Source of the DNA: Metallyticus violacea
Taxonomy: Eukaryota; Arthropoda; Insecta; Mantodea; Metallyticidae
NCBI GenBank assembly: GCA_030762175.1
Contig: CM060842.1
Location: forward strand, 48,408,501-48,472,500
DNA length: 64,000 nucleotides
Direction of reading: 5' to 3'
A model generated the notes under the pieces. It searched no databases and was not told the origin of the DNA. It saw nothing but the letters and a program-made list of their open reading frames with translations. Every line of letters begins with the position of its first letter. Position 1 is the stretch's first letter. Positions 1-12,689 of this stretch are shown one piece after another. A program made the position numbers and the translations under genes.

Positions 1-2882
1 TCAATTATCTTTTTCTTAACAGACAAATGATTGCATTGAACTATAAAACCTTGGAAATTGTATGAGAAAAATTTTGAGGATACCATAGTACTAGAAAGCC
101 AAATGTTACTGCAGCTGTACACAAAACCAGACAGTATATACCTCAATAAATTCAATTATGTACATATGGGAGGGTGAATCTGGCAGGTTTTTGTAGTAAT
201 TAACTCCCTTTTTTCTAATAGTTGATTAAAATATAATTTTAAAAAATCAAGAAATGATTATCTTTTTATTTATATTTTATGCCAGAAAAATAATATTAAT
301 TGAATAGGAGGCCTTTCTTTCCTTTTTTCTTAACAGTCTACTGTCCTGCTCTTGGCTTGGAGTCAGATTTGTGTAATACTTTGGAATAAACCTTCCTAAT
401 ATTCTGGAATCGAAATGAGAAGCTAATGGGACATGTTCTGCCAAGTATTTCTTGAATCCTGATTTCAAATAGGTATGTTATGGTGGTATCTTCATATTGA
501 TTACATCGTGCAATATTCAATGAACAATATTGGTTGGACTGTGCCAATTATTTTAGATTATGTTTTAAAATAAATGAAAATTTTCTTTTAAACTAAGGAA
601 GTCTTCATCTTAAACATACTATGCACTATATACAGCTTGCTGGAATTTTTCATTTAGCTGCACTAATTAACTTTCTTATTACACATTTAGCTACTTTGGA
701 TGACTACCATCCAGCACACTAAAGATTGCAGGTATGTTCAATGCTCGTCTTCATAGAAATTCTAGAGAGACATTAGCAATTTTATGATAGCTAAAATTTA
801 ATTTTGTTACAGAGTTGGATGGTTTATATATGCACAAAAATATTATGAAGCTTTCAAGATATGGAAACAATAAATGAATTTAAAAATAATCAACGAATTT
901 CTGCTATCCCATCTATGAACTGCAGCTCTTACAAAAGGTGGTACAACCCTCGATCCCCATTTTGATATATATATTTTTTTGATTACAGAATGACTCTCAT
1001 AACAATGAAGGTCTAAAGAGACAATGAAATGAATGCATAAATTAGGTACTATGAACCATTTGATTGTCAATTACTGCAACCTGATTTGGGTAAGAAACCA
1101 TAACAGTTAATGCAACAGCAACTCTCAATGGGCAACAATTAAACACTTAAGCCTAACCCTGAAAGCTCTAACCATTTTTAAATGTTATTACTGATGAATA
1201 TGAATACCTTCTGGGCTAACAAAATTTTTCTGCAGCTATTTCATTTGTCATCCTATGAGACATAAAATGCCAACAAGCAAAATAATGAACTGCTTTCCAT
1301 TGGCGAAAGTTAGCAGAGGTGTGTTTCAAATAGTACTGCTGTGCCACCTTCTGCAAATACTCCCATATAAAAGAAATATATAAGGACTAATTAATGATTT
1401 ATTAATTTTAATGATATATTAATGAAACTGGCTTCACTTACAACGTATTCACAAAAGTGGGATAGAGAGAAGAAAAAAATATAATAAAAACCCTAACAAG
1501 AGTGAGGCAAACACATATTATTGAATCAGACAGTGATATAAAAGTGATTTAAATTCTTTTTAAATATTTTCTTCTTTCTTACAGAAATAATATTTGAGAT
1601 ACAGTTCACAGTAAATAACTACTTTCTGTATTAAAACAATAATGCTGCCAAGAAATGGGGAAGTGGGCAGGAAGCTTGGGCAATGGTTGTACCTCTTTAC
1701 AATGAAATAAAATGTTACCACGAATTAAATATCCATACACATTCTTCTTTGATGCAAACGAAATACAGTGATATTAAAACAGAGCTAATGAGAGATTCGT
1801 CAAATAATTCAACATTCAATGACCACAAATAGCTATTATGAATTGGTACACTGTGCTTTTCATCAACAGCATATTGCTATACAGTTACATAAAAACTATT
1901 GACAGAGAAATGGGACCAGATAGATGGGTTTTTCACAAGTATTTTTCCACTTAAAAGCTAATACGTTTCTCCATTTAAATAGATCGAATAATGCCTAATA
2001 CACCACAATCTGTTGACCAAAGAGTAATTAATTTGATTATGCAGGAGAAGGGATATTGAACGTTACACTGAAAATTTTGGTTAGCTCCTTTTCATCAATG
2101 GCAAATCAGCTCTGCATGGAGTCCCCATTCTTTTCAATTGATATGTTTCTTGTTATACAAACACTTAGGATTACATATGCTTAATATGAACAGGTTAATC
2201 GTGTTTATTTCATGACACTTCTATAATTTTAAAGTTGTGAGAAAAAATGGCGGTGACAAATTCAAAGATTGTCCGCTATATATTGTTACAATGTCAGTAG
2301 AAAACTAGATACTTACACCTTAAAATTGGCACAGAAAAACATTCCTCACATTATCCATAATTGCATATTTATAAATTTGTGGCCATTTATACCAAGTCTA
2401 GCTTTGATTAAATCACAAATTAAAAAAAAATCCATGTCCCCTTAAAAATATCTGTTAACATTGACAGAAAAATCCCTAGAGAGAATTTTGAATAACTTTA
2501 TGGATAAAACACTACTGCATAATGCTTTTGCTATGGAATCAATGGTTAAAATAAATCTTAGTAAGTTGACATGGATTTTTGTTTTCAAGTTGTACATATC
2601 ACACAGACAGCACACATTCACTCCAATATATATATATACAAACACCTTTTTATATAATATGTAACTGTTAATTTGACTTCACAGGGTCATGTTAGTTTTG
2701 TTTGAACTCTGCAGTGATAAAGTCTGAAGTTTCTATGCTTCCTACTGCCAACTTTATGCTCACATTTGTTCCTAAGGGTGTCAAGACACAAGACTTGCTC
2801 GTTTTCTATAGGCATAGTTTGCTATTAGGCCGATTTTTAATGTTAAACCTATTACATTTTGATTTGATTTTCCTTTGGGGAG

Positions 2883-2890
2883 AAAAAAAA

Positions 2891-2941
<51 letters not shown>
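2883..2941. repeat. Poly(A) plus (GA)n microsatellite
   Basis: A run of about 17 A is followed directly by about 21 GA dinucleotides. It is a simple-sequence repeat. The minus strand, which would be the HIPK transcript, reads (TC)n followed by poly(T). Confidence 0.97.
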
Positions 2942-2944
<3 letters not shown>

Positions 2945-5526
2945 GCATTGACATGAAACTTATGAACCTATGTACAATGAACGAAGCTGAAATTACTGCA
3001 TATAAAACAAATCTCTTTTAACATAATGAAAATGTGTTACAAAGTTATACTATACAAGAATAATGGAATAATGGAAAAACCAACAAGCTGTGAATGTGAC
3101 ACCCTCAGTTTTAAAGTAATATAAGGCAAATTATTATGGGCTGATAAAGTAGGAAAAGAATAAATTGTTGCACTTACAAGATCATACTGAACACTAACAT
3201 GCTGGTAACTGAAATGTATCATTATTATTAAAACAGATAAGGTAAAAAATAATACTCAACTCTTGGCATTAAAATATTTTATAAGAAAACCCATTATCTA
3301 TTTTCCTTTTAGCCTATTAAGTGCTACCATTTAATATACCCACTACACGATGAAATAAGTAGCAAATAAACGCAATGCTGTGAAGAGAGCACACTTGCAC
3401 AGCATCTTAACTTTAAAGGTGATTTTTTACATTAAGCTTATTTACCTTTGTTTTAGACCATTTCATTTATAACACACAATTTAAAAAAGTTCTGGGATAA
3501 ACCATTTAGAACAAAACCAATCTCTTTCACTGAGAAGTTAACAACTGTCAAAAGTTTCCTCACACACTGGAATGTTCAAAATAAAAACATTTGAAAAGTT
3601 AAATTGCTTTTATTTATTATCTTAAATTTCTGCCAGCATTTACATGCAAAATGTTATTATGTAAAACCATTGAATGTGAAATTATTCATTAGTACAAGAG
3701 AATGAACAATAAAGCTGCTCAAACTCAAATAAATCCAGTTACATGTAACTAACACGGTTTATTCCAGCTCTTATAAATTGTGAATATACTTTTTTTAATA
3801 TTATTTATATCTTACAAACATCCCTATTATCAATTCGGATTCATAAGAGAAATTCTTAATCCAGAAAGCACAGCATTATTTGTAAACTTAACTACACTAT
3901 GTACACATTATTCAAAACAAAAAAATCATATATTACAAAAATGTAAACATGCTCAAATCTGTGAAGGTACAGTAATAGTTATACAATTATTGTATTTGAA
4001 GGAAGAACAAACCTTTTCCCAGCATGATTTGAAGATACATATTTACAGTGTTTAGAATGTTCGCATGTTATTGTATTTTGTTGATGAAAATATTGATATT
4101 TGTTAAATATGAATTTCATGAAGAAACCATGTTTTTTAAAGGAACAGTTTGTTCTTATTTCAAACTTTACATAATACTACAGCCTAGGGCCTGTTACTGA
4201 AGTTTTGAATTATTTACTGAACTGTGCTATCCCTGTATAAAGAGGATAGAGGAAACAGGTTCTAATAAAGAACACATTCATCTACATACAACAGCATTAT
4301 ATGAACAGAGAACACCATTGGAGTGCAATAATTTCCATAACAACAATTTTCAAGAAGAGAAAAAACATCATGTAGAAATTGCTAGAATAATCAATGTTGA
4401 CATGCATGGGAATAATATGAATAAATAGTGGGAATAACGAATACACGTGGCTGATGCACGCTGAATTAGATTCAAATTTTAATGCCCAGCATTGCAAGAG
4501 GAATTCATCCAAGAAATGCTATTCCTATATACAACTTTTCCATGTATCAGATGCAGCATGCAGAAAGCTTGATATCACATAGTTTTTAACCAAATGGAAA
4601 TTGAGAGCCATTACTGTGGATTTTAAGAAGAGATCAAGGTGTAGCAATGCTGAGTAATTATTATGAGCTGAACTAAATTTTCCAGCAGGCAGGAACATTT
4701 TGTCTTTGGTACAAACTACAAAATTACATTTAAAAACATTGAAAACTTCAGTGGATAGCACGTGACTTGATTCAACACTAATATAAACAGCAAGTTATGA
4801 TCACATGTACATTTTATAGTTATACGAATTATTATGGGAGAGTCAAGTGACCAAATACTTTACACCATATATTAATAAGGCAATTCATTGTTACACTTAG
4901 ATTAATCTATATGTATATATATATATGAACTAAATGTGCATTTATAATTAATACCTTTTAAACCTGTTGTACACAAACCCTTTACTGTTTGAAGCAGTAC
5001 TGCAAGAACGTTTAACTAGTAATACATACACGTATTTAAAAAAAAAATTAATAACAAAATAAAGAATAGGGTGAAAAAATCACTATGCCTAGATAATCTG
5101 TTAATAAATCTTGTAAATCATGAAAATACTTGCCATATGGATGCAATTTGTACACCCAACAGATTGGTCTATTGATCTTATCTACTATGCATTAAACTTT
5201 TAAACAATAAAAATGTTATCTCAACAATGTTAATCACATTTACATTAAAAGAATGTGTGCTCTTTTTCACATTAATGTAACACCACCTATGATTCTTACT
5301 GCCTAGGACAAAAATGTTATAAGGCTACTGTGATAAGGGTTACACTAGCTAAACATTCAGGAACCTTTAGGAATTTATTCCCCTGTCATTCCATCAAGTT
5401 TTCAGTCCCCTTCCCCCATTACAGGCTTGGAACAATAAAAATCAGACAGAAAAATTCTCAACATGCAACGTTCATACACATACACACATATATGCACACA
5501 CACACAAATATATCTAATGTACATAT

Positions 5527-5560
5527 TTGAGGGAAGTCTAAATAAGCTTATTTCCCTCAA
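5527..5560. other. Inverted repeat able to form a hairpin
   Basis: TTGAGGGA at 5527 pairs with TCCCTCAA ending at 5560. The inner part holds a 14-bp self-complementary segment (AAATAAGCTTATTT). It lies inside the putative 3'UTR. No function is assigned. Confidence 0.6.
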
Positions 5561-6723
5561 TATCTTTGTTTTAAATCCAAAAATATTATTAATCTTTAAT
5601 AATTAGTATTTATTCTTATTTTCTAAGTTAGTGTTATCACTGGGTGTGTCCCCTTGGTGAATGCTTATAGGACTGTTGGCCACTAGGGGCTACACACCCA
5701 CCAATCCACATCAAGGATTATGTGTGCTGTACAAACCCATACAAGTTTGGTTATGCTACCAGGCTAAGAAATCTACAATATGTAATTTAAAAAAACCCTG
5801 TGCTATCCGCACATTTTTCTTAATATCACAACTACCCCAGTCTGTACTAATCTTCACTTGCCCATTAACTGTGTTATAATTATAAAGATGAAGATACACT
5901 GTACTGGTCATTTAGTAAACAGCTATTGGATACACAAATGCATATGCCTAGAGCAAAGGATGGATTGCAGCCGGTCTCCTGTTTAATTTCTGGGCCAGGA
6001 CATGAAGCTAAGACATGGTATGTAGCTCACATATTTTTCAATGTTTTATCCTCCAACTGCTAACAAAATTTGTGATAAGATTTAAGTGTTCTGATTTTTA
6101 AATTCCAAAATGAACATTTCATTCAATATGTAAAAAATGTTCTTATTTTAGTACTATAAAGCTTTACATAAATATTTAATGAGAAATTATTTGTTATATA
6201 ATTTTATAAAATTAGATTCATTTCTTCTGCCAGCCTTAAGCCAACCATCTCTCAGTTTGGAACACCAAATGCAATACAACTCATGGTTAACATGTCTTGT
6301 ACATTTATGACAGTGAACTCAGATGATTAATGAACTGCATTATATTACAATCCTATTAGTTATATAGCTTGATAACTGCTAACATGCGCAGGATATTTAC
6401 AATCTGCCAAAAGTGTTGCTTATTTTTTCTTCCAACAATGAATTTTATATACCTAATTTTCTCTTGCCTTAAGCCTTCATTAATAGGATAGAATTTTACA
6501 AACTAATTGACTAAATTGTCTTACTAAATATAAATATAAATTGACTTTTTTAGATTAACAAAGCAATTTTGAAAATTGGTTTCCTATAACTATTAAACTC
6601 AGTGCAACTGAAGCACGCAAATTTTTAACTAAGCACAAGAACTGCTTATGATATAATTAAGCTTAGTACTGTCAGTTCAAATATGTCTTTCCATCTTGAT
6701 AAAAAATATTGCAAATGATTAAG

Positions 6724-6800
6724 GTCATTGTATGATTGATTCAAACTACACACTCTTATTGGCTCCACTTGTTTACATTTAGTGCATGCTTCAAAGGCAG
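6724..6800 (-). repeat. Penelope-like element 3'-end remnant
   Basis: Read on the minus strand, this matches the terminal sequence shared by other PLE ends in the window (compare 51846-51920 and 56946-57000): a GTGGAGCC-type stretch, then an AAGAGTGTG stretch, then TCAATCATACAATGA. The coding part and the ribozyme-like core are missing or decayed. It is the only recognisable mobile element in the first 8 kb. Confidence 0.6.
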
Positions 6801-8452
6801 TTGTTAAAAAAGCAATTTGGCAATAAAAATGCCTGTAATATTGTAATTTAGCAATAATTTGATAAAAAAAAAAAGACTAAGAGTCCAACTTATTTTGCAA
6901 AAATCTGTAGACAACCAATGGTGGTTTTAGGTACATTTGTATTGCTAAAAGAAGACATAACATTACACACCTTAAGTTGTACTTCATTTGGTTAGTTGCA
7001 CAGGCCCAGAAAAGAACATGGTAAAATGGCCTACCATTTATTAAAGGCAGTGAAACAGGTTTAAGCATGCCATTTATGTAATTTAGTAAAAGATTTAGCT
7101 GAAAGCACTATTTGATCACAAACTATTGATTTTCGACAAAGAATGTGAAGCAGGCTGAGAACCTGCAGACGAAGATAAGCAGGGGGAAGGCTGGAGTGGT
7201 AAAGAAGTATATTTTATGTACAAATAAATCAAGATAATCACAAGAAGATTATATAATTTAAATAGGCACATTGACATGGGATTTCATTATTAAAAATGTT
7301 TTACTACATCACATGTAAACTTTGTCCCTCAAAACTCCTTCAGAAGCATCTTTCCTAATTGGTCACTATTTATTCCAAACTTTCCTTAAAATGCACTTGA
7401 CACAATGGATAAAATATAAATATCTAACGAGCATCACACTTTAAAACAAGGCATATTATTTTATAGCTACTATATACAATTGGTTTGTTCCTAGAGAATT
7501 TCATAAAATTCTTATCTATCATATGTACAATTTTAAATTTATATGGACATATTTTTAGTTACCAGTATTTCAGATCATAATGGTAACTTACAGGCAGGAA
7601 TGATTATTAAATAATAACACTCAAACAAAATCGAAAGAGTCAAAATTCCATGACCTGATCGCTCCTTTTGTTTGTCAGCCTGTCAAGATACTACATAACA
7701 TAATTTCATTCCCAGGTAGGTTGGGTTAAAAATGCAATAGCAAATTCAGAAAAAACAAACTGGAAATGTACATTCATATACATTATTCATTCAAATAATT
7801 CAACATTCAAAAATAATAAATACATAATAGGAGTGTAAAATCCCATAATTTCAGTCTCATCATCCATTCGTACACACATGCACACGCACAAATTCTCACA
7901 AACGTGCAATTTTACAAAAGCAAATTAAGGAGACAGCAAGACAAATCTGATGAATTCACATGAATCAAAATCAAGCTCCATTATTCATACATATTATTGT
8001 TATTTTTTTCTTACTATTGGAATTATTTAGGAAATCAGGGAAAGAGAAAACTTCCCATTCAGATTTACAAGATTCAAGCTAATCACCAAAACATGTCTTT
8101 CTGTCAAAATTGTCATATTTTACCAAAACAAATGTCAAGAGTTAATGAAAAATAACTTTCCGCCTGTTGTTTTTCTCTTTAAATCTCGTACAAATGAAAA
8201 TGAGAACATTTTATGCCATGCACTATGCATACGCACAATTTTTTTATTTTGAAAAAAAAAAAAAATAAATAAATAAACAATAAATTTCAAGTTTAACTAA
8301 ATAAAGTCTTGGAAACAACTCAATGCAGAATGAAAACTTCCAAGGTTCTAAACAGTAACAGTTTCTGTGTTTCCACCAAGAAAATTTTCACAAACATGCC
8401 ATTCAACATGTTCAGCATTTCCTGAAGATCGAAGTTACCTTGCTGATAAATT

Positions 8453-8651
8453 TTACTCCGTGAACCAGAGGCTGGGCTGGTACTGATGAGATTTGGCAGG
8501 GCTGAGTGGAGCAAATCCATATGATGCTGCTACCTGAGGATGTGCTGGAAACACTGCTGCTGGCTGCATGTGCGCTGGAAGGGGGTGAGAGGGATGGGTT
8601 GCCAGTACAGGACGTGCACTGGCATGGTGCGCAGGAGGGGGCAACGCCCTG
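8453..8651 (-). CDS. HIPK: HIPK terminal coding exon (exon H), C-terminal tail
   Basis: This exon encodes the last 65 residues and the TAA stop (8453-8455). It contains the near-terminal motif YGFAPLSPAK, which corresponds to the YPLSPAK-type tail conserved at the C-terminus of animal homeodomain-interacting protein kinases, preceded by a Pro/His/Ala-rich stretch. HIPKs are nuclear Ser/Thr/Tyr kinases that phosphorylate transcription factors and corepressors; this tail belongs to their regulatory, non-catalytic half. The acceptor is a tandem CAGCAG: using the first AG starts the exon at 8651, using the second starts it at 8648, and both keep the frame, differing by one Arg codon. The first codon is shared with exon G (phase 2 joins one base here). 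The ending SLWFTE is arthropod-like in my judgement, but that was not checked. Confidence 0.88.
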
Positions 8652-9061
8652 CTGAAAAACATACACAAGAAAGTTTGCTAGAGCAATTCGCATTGAATGT
8701 ACATGATAAAGATTTATATTTCACTCCCTTAAAACAACGTTTCCTGCATCAAATTATTGCTCTTGCTATCTTTCATGTTTCAGTTATGTGTTTGAAAGAA
8801 AAAGTTCTGCTGGGCGGTGATGGGAGAGATGGCTAGCAACGTGTGCAAAGAAAGGGTTTTATCTGCCAAGTAAAACATAACACACTGCATACGTATCATC
8901 ATCTATTCACATACTTAAGATTTGGTCCATCTTTTTAAAAGCAGAACATTAATAGTGAACAGTTGGATGTTATCAACACATTCCTTTGACTATGCATCTC
9001 TCTAGCTCCCAAGTATATTTTAGGAGCTTTAAAGTATACAGCATAAAAATAAACAAAATAA

Positions 9062-9100
<39 letters not shown>

Positions 9101-10122
9101 GGCACGTGCATTGCTCCAATTCATAAGCTTTGCTGCACTGTTGCCAACATATCTGAAACCTGCAGAAGCCATAAGGTCTAAGATGCACATTTTAATCACA
9201 TTGTGACAATTTTCTCCCCATTAAATAGTAGAAGATTAATTCTCTAATATTTTATGTACTTTCCTTCCATCATTAGTTCTTTTACGTTAGCACCATAGAA
9301 GTAATCAATTCCCTCAAGAAGAAGGAAGAAGGAGGAGCAGAAGAAAAAAGTTTTTCCGGGGATTCAAACAGAGGTTGCCCAGACTCTGAAGTGATTGTTT
9401 TACCTTATTTAGAATGTGCAACGCTGAATGTTCATTATGTACATACTTTAGCTATTAACAATGGACTAATTACAGTATTAGAAGCTGTTTTTCTGAGACC
9501 AATTCTTTAAAAAAATCATTGACATTAAAATCATAATCTGCACATCTGCATTCAGTCTTGGCCTATTTGCCTGTGTTCCACTTGTGCTGGGTTTTAACAA
9601 TGACATGTTTAAATTTAATACAACAAAAGGAATTGCGGCTATGAGAAACAATAACACTGTGTATGTCAGAACTGAAAGGTAAAACTAAATTATAATTCTA
9701 GAGACATCTGAATCCTGTAGAACAATGTAATATTTATGGTAGAACAATGAGGATGGAATGAAAGACACAATGATTATTGGTTTAAAAGACCAATATTATG
9801 TATTGCACTTGCTGTCATCTAAGAATGCTGATATTACTTTGACAGCTCGAGCTACAGACCACATAAAAGTGTGCTTCTTGGACAATCATCTTCCAAAATC
9901 TTCCACTCTATTCAGTGGCATACTTTAAAATTATGAACAGCTGTTGGATTTGAAGAGTAGAAAGAGAAATGTAATTATTGCGTTAGACACTGAATTACCA
10001 AACTGGGCAACAAAGCTTCTCAATGATAGCATACTTGCATTAGCCTAGCTTCATCTGGTGCCTTATTTCTTATGCACCATAGTTGTGCCATAGGAGGATA
10101 TATTGCATGTAAGCTCATGATT
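8652..10122. other. HIPK intron G-H, proximal part without recognised genes
   Basis: AT-rich intron sequence. It holds an (AAT)n microsatellite at 9061-9098 and a GAA/GGA-rich purine patch around 9318-9350. I see no gene or identifiable transposon here. Confidence 0.6.
9061..9098. repeat. (AAT)n microsatellite
   Basis: About a dozen tandem AAT/TAA units ending in a short A-run. Confidence 0.97.
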
Positions 10123-10417
10123 TTTATATATAGAAATAGTTCTTTCACTCTAGCTGTGTGTAGGTCTTTAGTTGAAAAGAAAAAATCCTATTTGAAAAAT
10201 TTGGGTCACTATGGTCTTCCCCTTCTGTGCTGAAACTCTGAGCACCATGTCCACTTCCAAGCATGAAACTATTAACTGAATTCTCTTATCTGATTCTCTG
10301 TACTGAAGATCCATGGTTCAAATCCTGGCCATGACCTAAATTTTTCAAGTCTGATTCTTCCTTTTCACCTTATTTCTTACACATGGCTAGTATAAAAGAA
10401 CTATTTCTGTATATAAA
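10123..10417. mobile_element. Foldback (MITE-like) element with ~88-bp terminal inverted repeats
   Basis: The left end (10123 to about 10212) and the reverse complement of the right end (about 10340-10417) match along roughly 88 bp with small gaps, including TAGAAATAGTTCTTT and a GAAAAATTTGGGTCA-like inner block. The interior has a GGTTCAAATCC segment near 10317 that fits a Pol III B box as found in tRNA-derived SINEs. No ORF is present. The target duplication is not clear. It could be two inverted SINE copies or a true foldback MITE. Confidence 0.7.
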
Positions 10418-10769
10418 TTAACCCTTATATTTAATTTACTTATTAGTACTAGAAAATAAATATTTTGAATATGCCTAGGCATTCAGCCCAGGCTCTTATC
10501 CAGACATATTCAATACATAATTCAATATCTATATATAATTATAATTATTTCTTAAAATTATCAAATTAAATTACTAAAATACGAAGTGGTATTTAAATAT
10601 TTGGGACTGGTGCTGCCATCTCAACAGTAGTTGCAGTAGAGTTTTGTACCGCTAGGTAGCAACAGTAGCACATCTGATGAGTGAGCGTTTATAAAGTTTC
10701 ATGCAGCTGGGTAGATGTGTTGAAATTCTATAGTACTTTTCATGATACACTGTAGTGTGTGGCAATTTT

Positions 10770-11560
10770 AGGATGGATTAAAGATTAGAACAGCGTGTGC
10801 ATCAAATTCTGTGCAAATCTCAGGAAACTGCTACGGAGAACATTGCAATGACGCAACAAGTTTTTGGGGGACAAAGCATGAGCCATACACGTGTGTTTGA
10901 ATGGCATGCTCAGTTCAGTGCCGACCGTACAGCTATTGAAAACTATGTTCATACCAGTAGGTCATCAGCTGCACAGTGCCTGACATTGTTGTCAAAATTC
11001 AACACCTTGTTTGTGAGGATCGACGTCGAACCATTGAAGACTTTGCTCATGAAGTGGGAATTGGTTATGGGACATGCCAACGAATTTTAACTGATTAATT
11101 GGGCATGTATTGTGTCACTGCAAAATTTGTGCCAAGGATCCTGATTGCTGACCTGAAGGCGTTGTGTGTTGAAGTTTCCACGGAGCTTCGTCAGGCTGTA
11201 TTCGATGATGCAACCTTTTTGTTCAGGGTCTTCACCTGCGATGAGAGCTGAATGTATGCTTATGATTCTGAGACAAAACAATCCTCCCAGTGGAAGAGCC
11301 TGAACTCATCAAAACCAAAAAAAAGCGAGACCAGTGAAGAGCAAAGTCAAGAGCATAAGCCTCATTTTCTTTGATATCAAGGGGATTGTGCACAAAGAAT
11401 TCGTCCCACCAAATCAAACAGTGAATTCCATGCACTACTGTGACGTTTTGCGACGGCCCGAACTTTGGCGACAAGGGAACTGGCTGTTGCATCATTATAA
11501 TGAACCCTTTCACAATTCCTTGTTCACCAGGAGCCTTTTGATGAAAAGCAACATGACGGT
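10770..11560 (+). pseudogene. Broken mariner-family transposase
   Basis: Read across frames, the segment matches the mariner transposase from its N-terminus (the LEQRVCIKF-like start near 10780) to just past the second catalytic region. Around 11265-11330 it reads ETKQ-SSQWKS followed by a proline/lysine-rich linker. At 11334-11500 it reads FFDIKGIVHKEFVPPNQTVN, then CDVLRRPELWR and NWLLHHYNEPFHNSL, where HHDNAPAH is usual, so the second catalytic Asp is lost. Several frameshifts and stops make it inactive. Homology stops at 11560, where a PLE inverted pair begins, and I could not find it resuming beyond 12660. Mariner transposases catalyse cut-and-paste transposition at TA sites. Confidence 0.85.
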
Positions 11561-12015
11561 TCTATTTGTTTGTATTTTAAATTCCTCATATGTTCTTTAA
11601 GACGTATCCCCACATTCCTCTTGGTTTTTCCTATGTAGATCTTATCACATTCAGTACATGAAATCTTGTAAATTCCTGCATTTTTCTCCTTTGGGGTATT
11701 ATCTGTAGTATTGTCTTTCAAAATGTTGTTTAGACTAAATCTATTAGTGTGAGCCAATTTTATATTAACATCTTTAAATATTTTTTGAAATTTATACATC
11801 ACTGTTGGGTTATATGTGAATTTTTTAAAGGACATTTTTTCTTTAACTGTTGATAATGTAGTACAATTTTCAATTCTTTTCTTCTTCTGGAATTTTTTAA
11901 TCTTATTACGTATTAAGTCTTCATTAAAACCATTTAAATTGCTATTTCTTTAATTTTCTTATATTCCATGTTATATTCTTCTTTACTGTTTGGCAATTGG
12001 ATTATCTATACTGAT
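11561..12015 (-). pseudogene. Penelope-like element fragment, left half of inverted pair
   Basis: The minus strand encodes the region leading into, and the first half of, the GIY-YIG endonuclease domain: MSFKKFTYNPTVMYKFQ, then GIYKISCTECDKIYIGKTKR, then LKEHMRNLKYKQIE. It includes the CxxC pair and the Arg of the nuclease core. The element is cut off at its 3' side at 11561, within the nuclease, where the mariner begins. The RT palm is absent. The segment 11561-11855 is repeated in inverted orientation at 12016-12312. Residues 11856-12015 belong only to this half. Confidence 0.85.
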
Positions 12016-12660
12016 CAGCAACAGTTAAAGAAAAAATGTCCTTTAAAATATTCACATATAACCCAACAGTGATGTATAAATTTCAAAAAATATTTAAAGA
12101 TGTTAATATAAAATTGGCTCCCACTAATAGATTTAGTCTAAACAACGTTTTGAAAGACAATACTACAGATAATACCCCAAAGGAGAAAAAAGCAGAAATT
12201 TACAAGATTTCATGTGCTGAATGTGATAAGATCTACATAGGAAAAACCAAGAGGAATGTGGGGATACGTCAAAGAACATATGAGGAATTTAAAATACAAA
12301 CAAATAGAAAAATCAGTGGTGGCATATCACTTTTGGACCGAAAATCATGATATAAAGAAAAAAGTTGAATTATTGAGAGCTGTACAGGGACCAGTAGAAT
12401 TGGATATATGGGAAAAGATTTACATCTACAAACATAAGGATCATTCGATGAATTTTGACATTCCGAAAGAAGAATATATAAATTTTAAGTTCATAAAAGT
12501 TTCACCACAGCAGAACATTGCTTCTGATACTACGCAACAACAACCTTTCACACCAGTCGTCCACGGCCGAAGATGGAGATAACATATCTTTGAAACCGGT
12601 TCCGTATATTTTTAAGGTTAGTGAAGCATGAAGAGTGTTAAGACGACATATTCAATCTAA
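12016..12660 (+). pseudogene. Penelope-like element fragment, right half of inverted pair
   Basis: This half encodes the same GIY-YIG region as the left half and continues to the C-terminus (WEKIYIYKHKDHSMNFDI near 12410-12465, ending at 12582) and the 3' tail. Compared with the left half it has lost two bases near 12270, so the reading frame breaks between GIR and LKEHMRN and continues in another frame. The 3' tail holds a hammerhead-like core (12561-12610), then the terminal AGTGAAGC and AAGAGTG blocks typical of this PLE group. Both halves lack an RT domain, so this is a non-autonomous, dead insertion. Confidence 0.88.
12561..12610 (+). ncRNA. Hammerhead-ribozyme-like motif in PLE tail
   Basis: Core CCGAAGA at 567-573 (consensus CUGANGA, with U to C at the second position), one extra U, a helix II hairpin GGAGAU/AUCUUU, then GAAA, a two-base-pair helix III around CG, and GUU just before the presumed cleavage point. 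Helix I is supported by CACGG upstream against CCGU downstream. The core substitution suggests it is decayed. Confidence 0.55.
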
Positions 12661-12689
12661 GCATATGTTGAAGAGAATTGTATTTTACA

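Larger units (their letters stand above)
1..8452 (-). other. Probable HIPK 3'UTR and downstream flank
   Basis: This stretch lies downstream of the HIPK stop codon. I find no convincing coding region in it, only short chance ORFs. Apart from one PLE-tail remnant near 6724 and a GA microsatellite at 2883, I recognise no transposable element, in contrast to the repeat-dense introns. This fits a long 3'UTR, as vertebrate HIPK mRNAs have, but I could not fix a poly(A) site: many AATAAA-like hexamers occur on the minus strand in this AT-rich DNA. Five minus-strand matches to the Pumilio-type site UGUANAUA lie at 157-164, 4040-4047, 6394-6401, 7471-7478 and 7522-7529. In DNA this AT-rich, one or two would be expected by chance. 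Confidence 0.45.
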
